A stretch of DNA of 39,606 nt from Rhodospirillales bacterium (GTDB taxonomy: Bacteria > Pseudomonadota > Alphaproteobacteria > Rhodospirillales > UBA2165). Under the pieces are notes generated by a model. It ran no database searches and had not been told where the DNA came from. It was given only the letters and a program-made list of their open reading frames with translations. Below, in pieces: positions 32,734 to 39,606 of the stretch (its first letter is position 1; every line of letters begins with the position of its first letter). Made by a program: the position numbers and the translations under genes. The stretch covers positions 1 through 39,606 of the forward strand of contig JAPPFK010000017.1 of the NCBI GenBank assembly GCA_028823885.1, written 5' to 3'.

Positions 32734-32847
32734 CGAGTGAAGCGGAAGCGGAAGGGTCCGATCAGAGTTCCCCAGGGATCTCTTCGGAGATGACAGAGGA
32801 TTTCTGATTAGGAGCGGCCTCGCCGGGCGACCGGCGGGGCCGTTCTG

Positions 32848-33639
32848 CTATTCGACGACGCGCCGATAGAGATGCCAGGTGGCGTGGCCGAGGACCGGGA
32901 ACACGATCACCAGCCCGGCGAGCGCCGGCAGGGTGCCGAGCAACAGCGCCATCGCGACGACAAACCCCCAGACCGCCATCACCACCGGGTTGTGAACCAC
33001 CACGTCGACCGAAACCATGATCGCCGTGCCGGCCGACACGTGGCGGTCGATGATCAGCGGAAACGACACCACGCTGATGGCCAGGGCGATCATCGCGAAC
33101 AGAAGGCCGATGCCGTTGCCGAACACGATCAGCACCCAGCCCGGACCGGTGGTCAGAATCTCGGCCGCGAACTCACCGAAGGTCGGCGGCGCCGGAAAGC
33201 CGAGGGTCGCCTGGTAGATGGTCATCGCCACCGAGAGCCAGAAGCCGAACAAAATCGTCAGGATCACCCCCAGGGTAACCAGCGAACCCACCGCCTTGTG
33301 GCGAAAGATGTTGAACGCCTGACGAAAGGTGATGTTCCGGCCCATCTCCCGCTGGCGGCTCAATTCGTAGAGCCCCAGAGCCAGGAACGGCCCGAGGAGC
33401 GCAAACCCGGTGAGGACCGGAAACGCCAACGGGAGCAGCCGTTGGTCGGTACCCACCCAAAAGGCGATGAGCATGATCAGCGGGATGAGAAAGATGATGA
33501 AAATGGCGTGAGTCGGGCGCGCGTTGAAGTCGTCGAGGCCCTTGATGACCGACTGGCGCAGGTCCTCGAGGCTTATGGTGCGGACCCGGTACGAGGCCGA
33601 AGCCGAGGCCTCATCCGAAAGAATGGTGTCCTCTGCCAT
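32848..33639 (-). CDS. DUF2189 family membrane protein
   Basis: 263 residues with about six membrane segments, including IFIIFLIPLIMLIAFWVGT, VLTGFALLGPFLALGLYEL and the C-terminal MAVWGFVVAMALLLGTLPAL, followed by GLVIVFPVLGHATWHLYRRV. That last segment and the SRQREMGRNITFRQAFNIFR linker are typical of DUF2189, an integral membrane family common in alphaproteobacteria with no known activity. The ATG is at 33639. A GC hairpin at about 32814-32842, just past the stop, could end the transcript but has no T-run. It has no evident operon partner. Confidence 0.88.
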   Translation of the reverse strand: MAEDTILSDEASASASYRVRTISLEDLRQSVIKGLDDFNARPTHAIFIIFLIPLIMLIAFWVGTDQRLLPLAFPVLTGFALLGPFLALGLYELSRQREMGRNITFRQAFNIFRHKAVGSLVTLGVILTILFGFWLSVAMTIYQATLGFPAPPTFGEFAAEILTTGPGWVLIVFGNGIGLLFAMIALAISVVSFPLIIDRHVSAGTAIMVSVDVVVHNPVVMAVWGFVVAMALLLGTLPALAGLVIVFPVLGHATWHLYRRVVE

Positions 33640-33709
33640 GACCCGCCCAGTATAGAACAGGCCGGATCAAAAGTCATTCGAGCGGCCATAAGACGTTGAA
33701 AACGCTTGA

Positions 33710-33796
33710 CCTTATGCGGCAAGCTTGGCCGGCGATGTATCCGGCGAGATGAACGGCGGCATCGTCACCGTCGATGGCGGCATGGCTTGGGGGCTG
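33710..33796 (+). pseudogene. 3' remnant of a short-chain dehydrogenase gene
   Basis: A plus-strand frame opens directly after a TGA (33707-33709) and encodes ASLAGDVSGEMNGGIVTVDG followed by GMAWGL. This matches the last strand and C terminus of SDR proteins, where G-x-x-x-x-V-D-G-G is a hallmark. Nothing of the Rossmann N terminus, the TGxxxGxG or the YxxxK motif is found upstream, so it is a decayed leftover about 29 codons long. The frame then runs on into unrelated sequence up to the terminator of the solute-binding gene. Confidence 0.5.
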
Positions 33797-33853
33797 TTCC
33801 GGTCACCCCTGATCCGTTGTTCGGATCACAAATCCGGTTTGAGCCAAAAGGAA

Positions 33854-33877
33854 AGGGCGGCCCCTGGGAGCCGCCCT
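33854..33877 (-). terminator. Intrinsic terminator of the TTT operon
   Basis: On the minus strand AGGGCGGC (33877-33870) and GCCGCCCT (33861-33854) pair over an 8-nt loop, followed by TTTCCTTTT. It lies 25 nt past the stop of the solute-binding gene at 33903. Confidence 0.8.
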
Positions 33878-33902
33878 CTTAGTGCTCAGGTCCTTACTCG
33901 GC

Positions 33903-34931
33903 CTACTTGGCGAAGCCCATGGCCTTGGCAGCGGCCGTATAGATCGGCTTCGGCACCGCCAGCACCCGCTTGATCAAACCTTCAAGCTCTTCACCGGTCA
34001 TCGGGTTGACCGGCAGCTTGGCCTTTTTCATGTCGGCGAGGAAGGCTTTGTCCTTCATGGTCGCCTGGAAGGCGCGGCGCAGCAGCGCCAACCGTTCGGC
34101 GGGAACCCCGTCCGGCACGAAGTAGGATCGCCCGAAGGTCGAGCCGATAGCGATCACTTCGAAAATGCCTTTCTGGGTGTCGTCCTTGGCGATTTCGAGG
34201 AAGGTCGGCGTGTTGGGCAGCGCCGGGTCCCGCTTCAGGCCGTCCTGGACGATCGGGAACAGCTTGTTCTCCGAGATATATTGAGGCGAACGGGTCAGGA
34301 CGCTGAGCCAGGAAGCGCCGCGGCCCTCGGTTTCCTTCTGCTCCATCGCCTTATTGAGGCCGCCGATGCCGTTATAGCCGGTGATCATCTTGAACTTGGT
34401 GCCGGCATAGGCGTTCAGCAGGCTCGGATAGATGAAGGTCGGCGAGGACTTGCCGGTCGCGCCGATCTTGATTTCCTTGCCCTTGGCTTCCCCGATGCTC
34501 TTGGCGCCCGCGGTGTGCCATAGCGCCACCATATTGACGATTGGAGAGACGTTGCCGATCCAGCCCCACTTGGTGGCGTCATATCGGCCGGCACCCGGAC
34601 GCAGGAACTGGCTGACCGGAATCGATTGCTGGGTGATGCCCATCACCGTGCCGTCTTTCGGCACCGCGTTGTGGATGAAATTGGCCGCGACCATGCCGCC
34701 CGACGATCCGCCCTTGATTTGCAGGACGATCTTCGGGTTACCCGGAATATGCCTGCCCATGTGATTGGCGAGCAGGCGGGAATAGGCGGCGTAGGTACCG
34801 CGGTTGGACGCGCCGACCACCAGGGTGATCTGCTTGCCGGCGTAGAAGCCTTGTGCGGACGCGGGTTGAACAGTGATGCCGAACGCCATGAGTCCCGCGG
34901 CCACCAGGCCAAGTGTGGTCAGATACTTCAT
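33903..34931 (-). CDS. Tripartite tricarboxylate transporter substrate-binding protein (TctC/Bug-like)
   Basis: 342 residues with a signal peptide (YLTTLGLVAAGLMAFGITVQ, cleavage after PASAQ near 26). The mature start FYAGKQITLVVGASNRGTYA and IPGNPKIVLQIKGGSSGGMV are Bug-family patterns, and PKDGTVMGI follows. It belongs to the same subfamily as the orphan at 7857 but is clearly diverged. ATG 34931 has GGAGAGA seven bases upstream; open sequence before it lacks a signal peptide. It lies 87 nt downstream of the fused permease gene, so this is a complete TTT system. The ligand is probably a carboxylate, identity unknown. Confidence 0.88.
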   Translation of the reverse strand: MKYLTTLGLVAAGLMAFGITVQPASAQGFYAGKQITLVVGASNRGTYAAYSRLLANHMGRHIPGNPKIVLQIKGGSSGGMVAANFIHNAVPKDGTVMGITQQSIPVSQFLRPGAGRYDATKWGWIGNVSPIVNMVALWHTAGAKSIGEAKGKEIKIGATGKSSPTFIYPSLLNAYAGTKFKMITGYNGIGGLNKAMEQKETEGRGASWLSVLTRSPQYISENKLFPIVQDGLKRDPALPNTPTFLEIAKDDTQKGIFEVIAIGSTFGRSYFVPDGVPAERLALLRRAFQATMKDKAFLADMKKAKLPVNPMTGEELEGLIKRVLAVPKPIYTAAAKAMGFAK

Positions 34932-35018
34932 TGGGTGTCTCTCCAGACTGTCTTCAAAAAACGGATCGTGATCATTAATCGTAGGCACGCGATCGACCTT
35001 ATCCAAGCGGAATCGAGC

Positions 35019-37169
35019 CTAGAAGAAATTGAACATGGGATTGGTGCGCAAAACGGGCCACAGGTTGCCGATTGCGGTCTGCGGCCAGGGCACGTGCAGG
35101 ACCTGGTGAAACAGACCATAGGCGACGAGCCACGTGCCGGCGGAGACGCCCAAGGTCATTTGCCAACTCTCCCGGCCGACCAGGCGGATATAGGCGATCA
35201 TGAACACCAACATCGCCGGCATCAGGCCGATGACCGCGGCAAGGGCGAAATAGCCGAAACACCAGAGGAAATAGGCCACCGCCCGGGCCCGGATGGTTCC
35301 CTTGTCCAGATCGCCGAAGTCGGTCACCAGATCCAGATGGCGTCCGCCGGTCGAATCCCCGGCTTCGCCGCCGCCGGAGCCGCTACCGGAGCCGCCCCCG
35401 GTCTGCGCGGCTCGCTCGGCCTGAACCCGGTCCTGCGGGCTGATGCCTTTCAGCGCCTGAATGTATCGGGGGCTGAGGAACAGGTGGAAGGTCAGCATGA
35501 TCAGGGTGAAGGCGATCCCGACGGTGCCGATGGCGCGAGGGAACAGGAAGGAACGGAACTCCCAGTCCTGGGAGGCCCAGATGGCGCCGCCGAAGATGGC
35601 CAACGCGATCAGGCCGAGGACCGCATTGGTGTCCAGCTTGTCCGTCTGAAGCTGGAAGCTGAACGGCACGCGGGGTCCTTCCCGTCTTCGCTTGGTGAGG
35701 TAATAGTTGATCAGCGGGCGCAACAATCCGTAGAGGGTGATCAGCAGGATGACCAAGGTCACCGGGCGCCACATCCACGCCCAGGAATAGACGTTGGCCG
35801 AGATGAAGAGATAGCTCTCGATCAAACCGCCGAGCACGAAACCGAGCAGCAGCGGCGGGCGCGGCCATTTGAGCCGCTTCATGGCGAAGCCCAGAAGGCC
35901 GAAGCCGAGAAGCGTATAGATGTCGCCCCAGGCGTTCTTGCCCTGGAAAGCGCCGAGGAAGATTATCGCCAGGACCACCGGCGCCAGAATGCCGATGCGG
36001 ATCACCGCCACCTTGGCGAACTGGTTGGCGAACAGGAAGCAGACCCCGGCGCCGATGATGTTGGCGAGCGCGATGCTCCACACCAGGGTGTAGGTGACGT
36101 CGAGGTTCTTGGACAGCATGTCCGGGCCCGGGACCAGGCCATGGATAATGAACGCGCCCAGGATCAGCGCCATGGAGGCGGTGCCGGGCACGCCGAAGGC
36201 GATGGTCGGCACCAGGGAGCCGCCTTCCTTGGCGTTGTTCGAGCTTTCCGACGCGATAACGCCCCGGACGTCACCGGTGCCGAAGGTTTCCTGGGCGCCT
36301 TTCTCCGTCCGCGCCGCGTGGCCGTAAGCCACCCAATCGAGGATCGGCGCGCCGATGCCGGGCACCGCGCCGAGGCCGGCGCCGATGGACGAGCACCGGA
36401 GGACGAGGAACCAGTGCCGGAGCGCGTCCTTGACGCCCAGCCACTGGTCGCGGCGGGTGATCTTGGCCTTGCTGTCGACCTGGATGGCGGACCGTTGGAT
36501 CACCATGTCCGCGATCTCCGGGATGGCGAACAGACCAAGCGCGATGGGCACGATCCGGAAGCCGTCATAGAGATAGAGGGTATCGAAGGTCCAGCGCAGC
36601 GTGCCGCCGGGATCCTCGCCGGTGCCGGCGAAAATCAGGCCGAGACACACGGCGATTAGGCCTTTCATCGGCGAGCCGCCGGCCAGCACCGCGGCGAGCG
36701 ACAGGCCGAAGATACAGATGGCCAGCAATTCCGGCGAGGCGATGGCCAGCATCACCGGGCGCAGGATGGGCAGGCTGATGCCCAGCAGGACCGCGCCGAA
36801 CAGCCCGCCGATCACCGAGGCGGTAAACGCGGCGCCGAAGGCCCGGCCCGCCTCGCCGCGCCGCGCCATGGGAAATCCGTCAAGGATGGTGGCCGCCGAA
36901 GCGACGGTGCCCGGTACGCCGAACAACACGGCCGGAATGGTATCCGAGGTGGCCGACACCGCGGACAGACCCATCAGGAACGCCAGCGCCGTGAACGGGT
37001 CCATGGAAAAGGTGAAGGGCAGCAGCAGGGACAGGCCGACCAAACCGCCCAGTCCGGGGATCACGCCGAGGATCAACCCGATGAAGACGCCGAGAGCCAG
37101 AAAGCCCAAGCGTAGCGGGTCGCTCAGCGCGACGGCGGCTTTCACCGCCATGTCGAACATCAGTTCCAA
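35019..37169 (-). CDS. Fused TctA-TctB tripartite tricarboxylate transporter permease
   Basis: 716 residues. The first ~510 form a TctA large permease: GLILGVIPGLGGLVGLSLLL, GVPGTVASAATILDGFPMAR, GEAGRAFGAAFTASVIGGLF, GAVPGIGAPILDWVAYGHA and TIAFGVPGTASMALILGAF. A linker of charged residues (LTKRRREGPRVP) leads to a four-helix TctB-like small permease (about 525-716). Inside this lies a Gly/Ser-rich loop (TGGGSGSGSGGGEAG) at about 601-615. TctA and TctB are usually separate proteins. The first codon is uncertain: TTG 37169 has GGAG eight bases upstream, while ATG 37160 follows GGAA closely. Transcription probably includes the downstream binding protein. Confidence 0.85.
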   Translation of the reverse strand: MELMFDMAVKAAVALSDPLRLGFLALGVFIGLILGVIPGLGGLVGLSLLLPFTFSMDPFTALAFLMGLSAVSATSDTIPAVLFGVPGTVASAATILDGFPMARRGEAGRAFGAAFTASVIGGLFGAVLLGISLPILRPVMLAIASPELLAICIFGLSLAAVLAGGSPMKGLIAVCLGLIFAGTGEDPGGTLRWTFDTLYLYDGFRIVPIALGLFAIPEIADMVIQRSAIQVDSKAKITRRDQWLGVKDALRHWFLVLRCSSIGAGLGAVPGIGAPILDWVAYGHAARTEKGAQETFGTGDVRGVIASESSNNAKEGGSLVPTIAFGVPGTASMALILGAFIIHGLVPGPDMLSKNLDVTYTLVWSIALANIIGAGVCFLFANQFAKVAVIRIGILAPVVLAIIFLGAFQGKNAWGDIYTLLGFGLLGFAMKRLKWPRPPLLLGFVLGGLIESYLFISANVYSWAWMWRPVTLVILLITLYGLLRPLINYYLTKRRREGPRVPFSFQLQTDKLDTNAVLGLIALAIFGGAIWASQDWEFRSFLFPRAIGTVGIAFTLIMLTFHLFLSPRYIQALKGISPQDRVQAERAAQTGGGSGSGSGGGEAGDSTGGRHLDLVTDFGDLDKGTIRARAVAYFLWCFGYFALAAVIGLMPAMLVFMIAYIRLVGRESWQMTLGVSAGTWLVAYGLFHQVLHVPWPQTAIGNLWPVLRTNPMFNFF

Positions 37170-37265
37170 TATTTATTCTCCAGAGGTGTCTCCTGGCGGC
37201 ACGCCGTAAATTGATGCTAGCGGCAATAGCGGGCGCCGCCTACCGGGAAACGGATCACGCCCGGC

Positions 37266-38249
37266 TCAATCCATCTCCAGGATGACGTTGCCCATGTGCT
37301 TCGCGGCCTCGACCATTTCGTGGGCGGCGGCGATATCATCCAGCGGGAAGCGGGCGGCGATTGTGGTGGCGAGGGCGCCGGCGGCCAGCATCTGGTTGAG
37401 ACAGCTGACCCCTTCGGCGATTTCGGCTTCCGTGAGTTCGTAGACGATGAACCACTTGAGCGCCGCGGCCCGCATGATGAAGTTCTGAGAAGGCACTTGG
37501 GCGGTCGGTTGGCCCGTGCCGTAAATGATCGACGTGCCGCCCGGCGCCAGAATGCGGCCGTAAAGGAGGCCGTTGGCGGCGATATCCACCTCGACGATGC
37601 GGTCGGCGCCCATGCCGCCGGTCAGCGCCTCGACCCGCTCGGGCACATCCTCGTCCCGGTAGTTGATCACCTCATCGGCGCCGGCCGCTTTCACGTAGTC
37701 GGCCTTCTCGGCGCTGGAGACGGTGGTGATCACCCGCGCGCCGGCATGCTTGGCGATCTGGATCGCCTGATGTCCGACCGCGCCGGCGCCCCCTTGCACC
37801 AGAAGGGTCCGCCCGTCGACGGGTCCGTCGAACAATACCGCCCGGTGGGCGGTGAGGAACGGAATCCCGAAGCAGGCGGCCTCTTCGTCGCCGGCATGCT
37901 CCGAGGTCGGCACCACATAGCGCCGGGGCAGGACGATGTATTCGGCGGCCGTGCCGAAGGGCCGCTTCCACTGGCCGTTCAGGGTCCACACCCGCTGACC
38001 CATCAGCCCGGCATCGATGCCGTTCCCGATGGCGTCCACCACGCCGGCGCCGTCGCTGTGGGGAATGATCCTGGGGAACGGCAGCTTCCCGAAGCGGCCG
38101 CGCAGCCGCGCCTTCCAGTCCGAGGGATTGACGCCCGAGGCCGCCAGCTTGACCCGCACCTCGCCGGGGCCCGGCTCGGGCGTCTCCATCTCGCCCAGTT
38201 TCAACACATCCCGGGCCGCGCCCAGTTCCTCGTAATAGGCCGCTCGCAT
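37266..38249 (-). CDS. NAD(P)H:quinone oxidoreductase, zinc-independent MDR family
   Basis: 327 residues of the medium-chain dehydrogenase/reductase superfamily, QOR branch. The substrate domain has PGPGEVRVKLAASGVNPSDW and PRIIPHSDGAGVVDAIGNGI. The cofactor motif is GGAGAVGHQA with AKHAGARVITTVSS and GADEVINYRDED, pointing to NADPH. No catalytic zinc cysteine is seen. ATG 38249 has GGGGGA seven bases upstream; a TTG 6 nt earlier is less likely. It may reduce quinones or enoyl compounds. It lies 96 nt upstream of the TTT permease on the same strand and diverges from the FAD hydroxylase gene. Confidence 0.88.
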   Translation of the reverse strand: MRAAYYEELGAARDVLKLGEMETPEPGPGEVRVKLAASGVNPSDWKARLRGRFGKLPFPRIIPHSDGAGVVDAIGNGIDAGLMGQRVWTLNGQWKRPFGTAAEYIVLPRRYVVPTSEHAGDEEAACFGIPFLTAHRAVLFDGPVDGRTLLVQGGAGAVGHQAIQIAKHAGARVITTVSSAEKADYVKAAGADEVINYRDEDVPERVEALTGGMGADRIVEVDIAANGLLYGRILAPGGTSIIYGTGQPTAQVPSQNFIMRAAALKWFIVYELTEAEIAEGVSCLNQMLAAGALATTIAARFPLDDIAAAHEMVEAAKHMGNVILEMD

Positions 38250-38345
38250 ACTCAATTCCCCCGATCATGACGGTCCGCTGTTGCCACAGCCTGGACTCTC
38301 CTGCAAAGCTAGCCGGGCGCAAGACTATTTTCGAGGAGTCCCGAA

Positions 38346-39524
38346 TTGCCGGACCAACCCGTTCTCATCGTCGGCGGCGGCCTCGGCGGGCTCACCGCGG
38401 CACTGGCCTTGGCGCAGCGGGGGCGGGCGGTCCGCGTGTTCGAAGGCGCGCCGGCGTTCGGCGCCATCGGTTACGGCATCCAGTTCGGTCCCAACGTGTT
38501 TCATGTCTTCGACCGGCTTGGGCTGATGGAGCAGGTGATGGCCGCCGGTGACGAGCCGGCGGCGGTGACCATGCGGGACGGCTTGAGCGACGAGGAACTG
38601 GTGCGCATCCCGACCGATGCCGGCTTCAGGGCGCGGTTCAATTACCCCTATCTGATCATCCACCGCATCGATCTCCATAACGTCATGATCGACGCCTGCC
38701 GGGCGGACGGTCATATCGAGCTGATCGCCGATACCCGGATCACCGGCTACGCCAACCGCGGCACGTGCGCCGAGATCACCACCGAGGGCGGCGGGACGCA
38801 CGAAGGCGAGCTGGTAATCGGCGCCGATGGGATCGGCTCGACGCTGCGCGCCCGGATGCTCGACGACGGCGGGCCGCTCCCCAACGGCTATGTGGCCCAC
38901 CGGACCATCATCCCGATGGAGGAGTTGAAGGCGGATGTTCCCACCGATGTGGTGGTGCTGTGGGGCGGCCCCGGCTTTCACATCGTCACCTATCCGCTGC
39001 GGCACGGGGCGCTGTTCAACATCGTCGCCGTCTTCCGGTCGGCCAACGAGGCCCCCCGGGGCGACGTGGAGGCTTACCGGGCGGAGTTGCAGCAGACCTA
39101 TTCGGGCGCCCACCGATGCCTCCGCGATTTGATCCGGGTGATGGATCTGGAGCGCCGTTTCATCGTCGGCGACCGTCACCCGGTCCGCAAATGGCATGAC
39201 GGCCGGGTCTGCCTGCTGGGCGATGCCGCGCACCCGACCCTGCAGACCTTGGCCCAAGGGGCCTGCATGGCCATCGAGGACGGGCTTCATCTGGCGGGAC
39301 TGATCGATCGGGGGGCCGGTCACGAGGAGATCTTCACCGCCTTCGCCGCCGACCGGGTGGTCCGCACGGCGCGCGTCACCCTGGAGAGCCGGGCGATCTG
39401 GGAAAACTATCACGGCGACGGCGTCGAGCGGGAGGTCGCCTTCCAGCAATTCCGCGAGCGCTCGGTCGAGGACAGCTACCGCTGTCTCGCCTGGCTCTAT
39501 GACGGGTTCGCCTTCGCCGATTGA
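38346..39524 (+). CDS. FAD-dependent aromatic hydroxylase (salicylate / 3-hydroxybenzoate hydroxylase type)
   Basis: 392 residues, a class A flavoprotein monooxygenase. The FAD motif is VLIVGGGLGGLTAALALAQR with GxGxxG at 10-15. LVIGADGIGSTLRARM is the DG motif and RVCLLGDAAHPTLQTLAQGA is the GD motif (GD at 292-293). Overall it reads like 3-hydroxybenzoate 6-hydroxylase or salicylate 1-hydroxylase. The start is TTG 38346 with GAGGAG eight bases upstream. It diverges from the quinone reductase over a 96-nt spacer and is next to the TTT importer, so a hydroxylated aromatic acid is a plausible imported substrate. That is inference. Confidence 0.88.
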   Translation: MPDQPVLIVGGGLGGLTAALALAQRGRAVRVFEGAPAFGAIGYGIQFGPNVFHVFDRLGLMEQVMAAGDEPAAVTMRDGLSDEELVRIPTDAGFRARFNYPYLIIHRIDLHNVMIDACRADGHIELIADTRITGYANRGTCAEITTEGGGTHEGELVIGADGIGSTLRARMLDDGGPLPNGYVAHRTIIPMEELKADVPTDVVVLWGGPGFHIVTYPLRHGALFNIVAVFRSANEAPRGDVEAYRAELQQTYSGAHRCLRDLIRVMDLERRFIVGDRHPVRKWHDGRVCLLGDAAHPTLQTLAQGACMAIEDGLHLAGLIDRGAGHEEIFTAFAADRVVRTARVTLESRAIWENYHGDGVEREVAFQQFRERSVEDSYRCLAWLYDGFAFAD

Positions 39525-39606
39525 TTCCAGCCCGCATTTCTCACCAGGGTCACGGCCTGCGTCGCGTCCAGGCGTTCGAGCCGCCAGGAGCGGCCCGAAA
39601 AGCGTA
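39497..39606 (-). CDS. Possible 3' end of a gene truncated by the window edge
   Basis: On the minus strand a frame entering from the right edge runs 34 codons to a TAG at 39497, ending RLERLDATQAVTLVRNAGWN and QSAKANPS. It overlaps the last 28 nt of the FAD hydroxylase gene. I do not recognise the protein; AGWNQ also occurs near the N terminus of some GNAT acetyltransferases, in which case this would be a broken copy. Support is composition only. Confidence 0.25.
   Translation of the reverse strand, partial: RFSGRSWRLERLDATQAVTLVRNAGWNQSAKANPS

Noticed and set aside
34626..36659. Long plus-strand open frame antisense to the TctA-TctB gene
   Set aside because: The translation is a low-complexity mix of D, E, H, Q and R with no domain. 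It mirrors membrane-protein codons on the other strand, and the minus-strand product is an unmistakable permease.
1..39606. Defence systems, prophage, transposons and CRISPR arrays
   Set aside because: No integrase, transposase, cas gene, direct-repeat array or toxin-antitoxin pair was seen. The HNH protein belongs to a stand-alone chromosomal family and has no restriction partner nearby.

Overview
The window is a GC-rich stretch of bacterial chromosome. It is most likely from an alphaproteobacterium, probably of the Rhodospirillales type. A GcrA cell-cycle regulator (15664-16029) is a marker of that class. A lipid A/Kdo gene run (lpxL-lpxK-waaA-DUF374-msbA), GluQRS, PmbA and UbiD fit the same placement. 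I saw no phage, insertion sequence, CRISPR array, rRNA or tRNA. Placement below class level is inference.

Left part (1-9.1 kb): accessory catabolic genes. A sulfotransferase and a MarR regulator diverge over a tandem inverted-repeat operator. A first Rieske oxygenase follows MarR, then a TetR/COQ9-like regulator and a SnoaL-like protein on the opposite strand. A second Rieske oxygenase (4003-5013) converges on a four-gene minus-strand run: solute-binding protein of the tripartite tricarboxylate transporter (TTT) family, MetE-like zinc alkyltransferase, alpha/beta hydrolase, TetR regulator. The second Rieske gene and the solute-binding gene, 5 kb apart and facing each other, both carry the same 26-bp palindromic operator at the same place relative to a -10 box. 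I read this as one regulon, probably controlled by the TetR protein at 5018-5653, for uptake and breakdown of an unknown organic compound.

Middle part (9.1-29.7 kb): mostly housekeeping genes. These are rpsD with promoter, leader hairpin and terminator; a CMD/AhpD-like protein; an HNH endonuclease; a serine esterase; gluQ, translationally coupled to a secreted EF-hand protein and followed by a secreted ricin-type lectin-like protein; a DUF4743-type Nudix hydrolase; gcrA; an SH3-domain protein; purD with a coupled small membrane protein; xseA coupled to an M23 peptidase; then the minus-strand lipid A/Kdo/MsbA run, pmbA and ubiD. Gene packing is very tight, with many 4-nt overlaps, including two convergent pairs that share a palindromic stop tetramer.

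Right part (29.7-39.6 kb): a second metabolic set. It holds an acyl-CoA dehydrogenase and CoA ligase pair, an intergenic region with DnaA-box-like repeats, a DUF2189 membrane protein, a 3' remnant of a short-chain dehydrogenase, a TTT solute-binding protein with a one-piece TctA-TctB permease, a quinone oxidoreductase, and a divergent FAD aromatic hydroxylase. The only TTT permease in the window is this fused one, so it might also serve the orphan solute-binding protein in the left part.
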